A stretch of 64,000 nt of DNA, taken from QQWI01 sp964522015. Its GTDB lineage: Bacteria; Bacillota; Clostridia; Peptostreptococcales; Acidaminobacteraceae. Of the stretch, positions 59,861 through 64,000 are shown in pieces. The position numbers and the translations under genes were made by a program. The stretch lies in NCBI GenBank assembly GCA_964522015.1, contig CAZFST010000001.1:124001-188000 (forward strand), in the 5' to 3' direction. Numbering within the stretch: position 1 is the stretch's first letter; every line of letters begins with the position of its first letter. The notes under the pieces are model-generated. The model searched no databases, was not told the origin of the DNA, and saw only the letters and a list, made by a program, of their open reading frames with translations.

Positions 59861-61133
59861 TATGAATAACAATAAAGTCAGTCTTTGCAGTTACCCCAAC
59901 CAAATCGGCGGCACTTTACAGGTGCCACCATCAAAATCCGACTCTCACCGGGCATTAATTGCTGCAGCTCTATCACAGAGTCACTGTACGGTTTCAAATA
60001 TCTTATTTTCAAAGGATATCGAAGCCACTCTCCATGCAATCCAGTCCTTTGGAGTTGGATTTGAACGAACTGAAAAAAGCGTGCTATTTGAACCCAGCGA
60101 CATTAAAACCCCTAGTAATGCAGTGGCTTGCAATGAATCGGGTTCAACACTAAGATTTATGATACCTTGGTCATTCTTAGTATCAGGCGATGTGACTTAT
60201 ACTGGGGAAAATCATCTTAAAAAGAGACCCTTAGATGATTACGAGCGGCTATTTAAAGCCAAGGCAATTGAATATGCTTATGATGGGGAGTTGCCAATGA
60301 GGGTAACTGGGAAAGCTGTCAGCGGAGAAATGGTGTTATTTGGTAATGTCAGCTCGCAGTACTATTCTGGACTTTTTTTTGTATTACCTCTCATGTCTGC
60401 AGATTCAGAAATTTTGGTTGATGGACAGCTTGAGTCAAAAGGGTATGTTGATTTGACCCTTGCCACACTAGCCCGTCATGGTATCAAGATAGAAAATATG
60501 GATTATAAACGGTTTGTGATACCTGGCAATCAGCATTACCTGTCAGTAGATCACTGTGTTGAAGGGGATTACTCCAACGCGGCATTTTGGATTGTGGCTG
60601 GTCAAATTTCAAAAGAAATACGTCTCACTGGTCTGAACCCCAATTCGCTACAGAGGGATAAGCAAGTGATTGATGTGGTAAAACAGATGGGTGGCCGTCT
60701 TGTGTGGGAGGGAGATACTTTAGTAAGTAGTCCTTCAAAAACAAGAGGGACAGTGATTGATGCTTCTGAAATACCAGATATTATTCCCATATTATGCGTC
60801 TTAGCTGCCTTATCTGAAGGCACCACCACCGTTGTTAATGGTGCGAGACTTAGAATCAAGGAATCTGATCGGATTAAAAGCACAGTCAGTGAATTGTCAA
60901 AGTTAGGCGCTCATATCACAGAGACTCATGATGGCATGGTCATTGAGGGCCTTACCAGTCTAGAAGGGGGTGTTGTTAATTCTTGGAATGACCACCGCAT
61001 TGCTATGGCGATGACGATTGCCTCAACAAGATGTATTTTACCCGTGACTATTGAAAATCCAATGGCTGTCACGAAGTCGTACCCTCACTTCTATCAAGAT
61101 TTTTCTCTACTTGGAGGGGACATCCATGAGTAG
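59853..61133 (+). CDS. aroA: 3-phosphoshikimate 1-carboxyvinyltransferase (EPSP synthase)
   Basis: A 426-residue enzyme that joins PEP to shikimate 3-phosphate. The motifs are in order: PPSKSDSHRALIAAAL, NESGSTLRFMIPW, YSNAAFWIVAG, catalytic Asp in PDIIPILCVLAAL, RIKESDRIKST and NDHRIAMAM. Length fits the family. The start has GGAGGAAGG upstream and overlaps aroB by 8 bases; the end overlaps aroC by 8 bases. Confidence 0.95.
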   Translation: MVNMNNNKVSLCSYPNQIGGTLQVPPSKSDSHRALIAAALSQSHCTVSNILFSKDIEATLHAIQSFGVGFERTEKSVLFEPSDIKTPSNAVACNESGSTLRFMIPWSFLVSGDVTYTGENHLKKRPLDDYERLFKAKAIEYAYDGELPMRVTGKAVSGEMVLFGNVSSQYYSGLFFVLPLMSADSEILVDGQLESKGYVDLTLATLARHGIKIENMDYKRFVIPGNQHYLSVDHCVEGDYSNAAFWIVAGQISKEIRLTGLNPNSLQRDKQVIDVVKQMGGRLVWEGDTLVSSPSKTRGTVIDASEIPDIIPILCVLAALSEGTTTVVNGARLRIKESDRIKSTVSELSKLGAHITETHDGMVIEGLTSLEGGVVNSWNDHRIAMAMTIASTRCILPVTIENPMAVTKSYPHFYQDFSLLGGDIHE

Positions 61134-62184
61134 TGTCAAAGGACGTTACATCCAATTTTCAATGTTTGGAGAATCCCATGGACCGGCATTTGGCATGACC
61201 ATACACAGTTTTCCTGCCGGGCTCACCATTGATGATCAAGGGATTACCATTGCCCTTGATAAAAGGCGGACCGGTGGTCTCTATGCCAGTCAACGGATAG
61301 AAGGGGATCGGGTGGAATGGTTAAGTGGAACACTGGATGGAAAAACCACAGGAGCTCCACTAACTTTCATTATCCGCAATGAGAACCAGCATTCACGGGA
61401 CTACGATCAACACTCAAGGGTTGTTAGACCTTCCCATGCAGACTACCCTGCATTTGTAAAGTACCAAGGGTTTAATGACCCTAGGGGGGGCGGTATATTT
61501 TCAGGCCGCTTAACAGCAGCTTATGTGGTGGCTGGTACCCTTTGCAAGCAACTGCTTATGGCAAGTGAAATCACCATTGAAGCACAAATCACACAGTTAG
61601 GCCGCTTGAGTCTACCCTTTGGGGCAGCAATGGAATCACAAGCACCGTGGCTGCAATCCCTTAAGCCGGAATGGCGAGAACTGGTGAATACAATTCTTCA
61701 GGAAGTACAATCAGAAGGGGATTCTGTTGGTGGAACAGTGTCTGTTAAAGTAAACGGTTTACCAGCGGGGGTTGGTGACCCGCATTTTCATTCTGTTGAA
61801 TCTGAATTAGCCTCTTGGCTTTGGAGTATTCCTGGTCTTAAAGCCATAAGTTTTGGCCTTGGACATGAATTTGCAAAGTCCAAGGGTTCCATTGTTAACG
61901 ATTCAGCTTACATGGATAAGGGAACTGTAAAGCATAAAACTAATCACAATGGTGGTGTCTTTGGCGGTATCAGCAATGGTATGCCACTAGAATTAGCTGT
62001 TACCTTTAAACCGACCCCTTCAATTTACATGAAGCAAACCACTGTTGATGTCCATACAATGACTGATGCAAAATTAGAAATTACTGGCAGACATGATCCT
62101 GCATTTGTCATAAGGACCCCTATCGTGGTAGAATCAGTTATAGCCATGGCACTCCTTGACTTAATTCAGGGAGTCAGAACATAA
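61126..62184 (+). CDS. aroC: Chorismate synthase
   Basis: A 352-residue FMN-dependent enzyme giving chorismate from EPSP. FGESHGPAFG carries the first catalytic His and RPSHADYPA the second. DKRRTGGLYASQR, RGGGIFSGRLTAA and GGVFGGISNGMP are conserved. The start at 61126 has GGAGGGG 7 bases upstream and lies inside the end of aroA; the frame open to 61051 is not used. Confidence 0.95.
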   Translation: MSSVKGRYIQFSMFGESHGPAFGMTIHSFPAGLTIDDQGITIALDKRRTGGLYASQRIEGDRVEWLSGTLDGKTTGAPLTFIIRNENQHSRDYDQHSRVVRPSHADYPAFVKYQGFNDPRGGGIFSGRLTAAYVVAGTLCKQLLMASEITIEAQITQLGRLSLPFGAAMESQAPWLQSLKPEWRELVNTILQEVQSEGDSVGGTVSVKVNGLPAGVGDPHFHSVESELASWLWSIPGLKAISFGLGHEFAKSKGSIVNDSAYMDKGTVKHKTNHNGGVFGGISNGMPLELAVTFKPTPSIYMKQTTVDVHTMTDAKLEITGRHDPAFVIRTPIVVESVIAMALLDLIQGVRT

Positions 62185-62202
62185 TTAGAAGGATGTTAAA
62201 GA

Positions 62203-62706
62203 ATGATTGTCTATTTGATTGGTCTCACCGGTGTCGGTAAAAGCACCATAGGGAAGCGACTGGCTAAGCGAATGGCTTACTATTTTGTGGATTTAGATGC
62301 CTATATCGAGATGCGTAGCGGTAAGCGGATTCCAGCACTTTTTGAGCAAGGAGAGCAGCATTTTAGAGCCTTAGAAGCCGAGGCATTAGAATCCCTTGCA
62401 CAGGATGCACTAAAAAGTGGTAAAAATCTTGTCGTTGCAACCGGTGGGGGTATCGTTACAACCCCATCCAACATTACTTTTATGCGAAAAACAGGGTATG
62501 TTGTCCACTTAACAAGACCACTTGAAGATATATTATCCTCTTTTAATACAGAAAAGAGGCCGCTCTTTAAAGGGCAGCCTGAAAAGCTGATGGGTATTTA
62601 CAATGAACGGCGGAAGGCATATGAAAGCGCTGGTCATATTCAAGTTGTCTGCACCAAAATGGCCCATGCAATTAAACAAATTCAGCAGGAGGTTAATCGA
62701 TTATGA
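62203..62706 (+). CDS. aroK: Shikimate kinase
   Basis: A 167-residue kinase that phosphorylates shikimate at O3. Walker A is GLTGVGKSTIGKRLA. The shikimate site has DLDAYIE, FRALEAEAL and VATGGGIV, and the lid has Arg in EKRPLFKG. The start ATG has AGAAGGATG upstream. The end overlaps aroQ by 4 bases. AroK and AroL types cannot be told apart here. Confidence 0.93.
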   Translation: MIVYLIGLTGVGKSTIGKRLAKRMAYYFVDLDAYIEMRSGKRIPALFEQGEQHFRALEAEALESLAQDALKSGKNLVVATGGGIVTTPSNITFMRKTGYVVHLTRPLEDILSSFNTEKRPLFKGQPEKLMGIYNERRKAYESAGHIQVVCTKMAHAIKQIQQEVNRL

Positions 62707-63122
62707 TCATTCGTATTTTAAATGGGCCTAATTTAAATCGGCTAGGACTTCGGGAACCCCATATTTACGGCACAAAAACATACCGTGACTTAGAAGCTTA
62801 TATTGACTCTGAAGCCATTAAATTGGGTGTGCACATTGAAATATTCCAGTCGAATCACGAAGGGCAATTGGTGGACTGGATCCATGAAGATAACGCCTAT
62901 GATGCTTTAATTATCAATCCTGGGGCCTATAGTCACACCTCAATTGCTTTAATGGATGCTCTATTGTCAATTGATTGTCCGGTGATTGAAGTTCACCTAT
63001 CAAATGTTCATGCCCGAGAAGAATTCAGGCATAATTTAGTCAGTGCCAGAGGGGTTCAAGGGGTCATTGCTGGACTTGGCTTTGCAGGTTATGGCATGGC
63101 TTTAAAATATTTATGTGAATAG
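62703..63122 (+). CDS. aroQ: 3-dehydroquinate dehydratase, type II
   Basis: A 139-residue dodecamer-forming dehydratase. LNGPNLNRLGLREPHIYG holds the catalytic Tyr and Arg, QSNHEGQLVDWIHE follows, NPGAYSHTSIALMDAL binds substrate, and EVHLSNVHAREEFRH carries the catalytic His. It completes the pathway from DAHP to chorismate in this operon. A 95-base gap with only small hairpins follows. Confidence 0.95.
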   Translation: MIIRILNGPNLNRLGLREPHIYGTKTYRDLEAYIDSEAIKLGVHIEIFQSNHEGQLVDWIHEDNAYDALIINPGAYSHTSIALMDALLSIDCPVIEVHLSNVHAREEFRHNLVSARGVQGVIAGLGFAGYGMALKYLCE

Positions 63123-63217
63123 GTAAAAATTCTGTTTCAAGCGTTTGAGCGCCTAACCATGCGGTATATATGAATTATCATAGCGACTTTCGCTGAAAAT
63201 TTTAAGAAGGTGACTCC

Positions 63218-64000
63218 ATGATGACAGATAACGAGCTGCTTTTATTTCAAGAAGAAGCCGCAAATCCCAATAATAAGCAAGCGCTAAAACCATGGAAGAT
63301 TATCATCGCAGATGATGAAGAAGAAGTTCATATCATGACCAAGATGGTTATGAGAAAATTTCAATATCAAGATCGTCCCATGGAGCTACTAACAGCATAT
63401 TCTGGTGAACAAACTAAAAAAATCATGGGTGAGCACGATGATATTGCCATCGTGCTACTTGACGTTGTGATGGAACATGAAAATAGCGGCTTAGAAGTGG
63501 TAAAATACATAAGAGAAACCCTTAAAAATCCTTTTGTGCGAATTATTTTACGCACAGGCCAGCCGGGTCAAGCCCCACAGGACGATGTCATTCGCAACTA
63601 TGATATCAACGATTATAAGTCTAAAACTGAATTAACAGTTCAGAAACTGTATACAGCCATAATTGCATCACTTAGATCTTATACGGATATGCTTCATATC
63701 GATAAAAACCGACGGGGTCTTGAGTTGATTCTTTCGCAGTCCAGAGAAATATTCAATCTTAAAGAGACCCAATTTCATGATTTAATGGTGAGTCATTATA
63801 AAGAAATCCTTGCCATAGAAACCCTTCTGGTGGACGAGCTAAGTGCCATGATAATCCATCAAAATGTTGTAGAAACCTTCTTAGTGGCTGGTTATGGTCG
63901 GCATGGACTTTCTGTAGACCTTTCATTGAATACTATTTCCGATCCGAGACTTTTAGAATTATTGAATCGGTCAGAAAGATTAAATGATATTGCCTTTGAT
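63218..64000 (+). CDS. Response regulator with DUF3369 domain, N-terminal part
   Basis: The frame runs to the right edge, giving 261 residues without a stop. Residues about 27-155 are a receiver domain with IIIADDEEEVH, the phosphorylated Asp in VLLDVVMEHE and Lys in DYKSKTEL. The linker RTGQPGQAPQDDVIRNYDINDY and the following segment are diagnostic of the DUF3369 family, a GAF-like domain that normally lies between a receiver and an output such as HD-GYP, GGDEF or EAL. The output is outside the window. The start has AGAAGGTG 7 bases before the first of two ATGs. Confidence 0.85.
   Translation, partial: MMTDNELLLFQEEAANPNNKQALKPWKIIIADDEEEVHIMTKMVMRKFQYQDRPMELLTAYSGEQTKKIMGEHDDIAIVLLDVVMEHENSGLEVVKYIRETLKNPFVRIILRTGQPGQAPQDDVIRNYDINDYKSKTELTVQKLYTAIIASLRSYTDMLHIDKNRRGLELILSQSREIFNLKETQFHDLMVSHYKEILAIETLLVDELSAMIIHQNVVETFLVAGYGRHGLSVDLSLNTISDPRLLELLNRSERLNDIAFD

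Overview
The window reads as a chromosomal stretch of an anaerobic low-GC Gram-positive bacterium, most likely a member of the Clostridia (Fusibacter/Acidaminobacter-like is a guess). Supporting this are strong AGGAGG ribosome-binding sites, frequent TTG/GTG starts, a class of DegS/DegU regulators, a Tad pilus locus without an outer-membrane secretin, a Spo0B-like protein, a BusR-like regulator, a guanine-class purine riboswitch and NupNOPQ-type lipoprotein-dependent transport. Sixty-one protein genes (two cut by the window edges), one tRNA-Ala, one riboswitch and a number of terminators and repeat structures can be supported. I see no insertion sequence, prophage or CRISPR array.

Layout. 1-9.9 kb: the end of a GGDEF/EAL protein, a 2-hydroxyacid dehydrogenase-like protein, a NUDIX hydrolase, then a plus-strand run of a VanY-type D,D-carboxypeptidase, an ATP-grasp ligase, a MurE-like ligase, an Asp/Glu racemase, an M28 lipoprotein peptidase, a cyclase-family hydrolase and a cupin-like protein. 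The run is punctuated by unusual inverted and tandem repeats. 9.9-17.1 kb: a zinc-ribbon membrane protein and a PlsC acyltransferase (minus strand), then an RND efflux pair. 17.2-22.0 kb: a DUF1450 protein, an uncharacterised protein, an O-antigen-polymerase-like protein, an S41 protease, a CvfB-like S1-domain protein and tRNA-Ala.

22.0-31.9 kb: a minus-strand cluster of KAP NTPase, GT2 glycosyltransferase, YfhO-like membrane protein and methyltransferase; a coiled-coil protein; a 38-residue peptide gene with its own good promoter; a GntR-RCK_C (BusR-like) regulator; mnmA; and an MFS transporter. 32.1-35.2 kb: an MGDG-synthase-type glycosyltransferase, free methionine-R-sulfoxide reductase and PepD-like dipeptidase. 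35.4-45.7 kb: a complete-looking monoderm Tad (Flp) pilus operon headed by a DegS/DegU-like two-component pair: flp, tadE, two tandem tadG-like genes, a cpaB-LysM fusion, tadZ/cpaE, tadA/cpaF, tadB, tadC and a DUF192 gene. No prepilin peptidase is present.

46.0-52.4 kb: GtrA, a UDP-galactopyranose-mutase-like flavoprotein and a GT-C-like membrane protein form a surface-glycan group; then a Spo0B-like orphan phosphotransferase with an RCC1-repeat protein. 52.5-57.9 kb: a purine (C-type, guanine/xanthine) riboswitch and terminator control xpt and a nucleoside ABC transporter of the BMP/NupOPQ type, a coherent purine salvage operon. 58.0-63.1 kb: an overlapping aroE-aroB-aroA-aroC-aroK-aroQ operon that carries every step from DAHP to chorismate. 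The right edge holds the start of a REC-DUF3369 signalling protein. Since the left edge holds the end of a GGDEF-EAL protein, c-di-GMP signalling genes flank the window.

The most interesting points are the ATP-grasp/Mur-ligase/racemase cassette, the nested inverted-repeat elements at 4908-5031 and 11947-12080, the CpaB-LysM fusion with duplicated TadG and translationally coupled DUF192, the Spo0B-RCC1 pair, the KAP NTPase heading a glycan operon, and the 38-residue peptide beside a BusR-like regulator.
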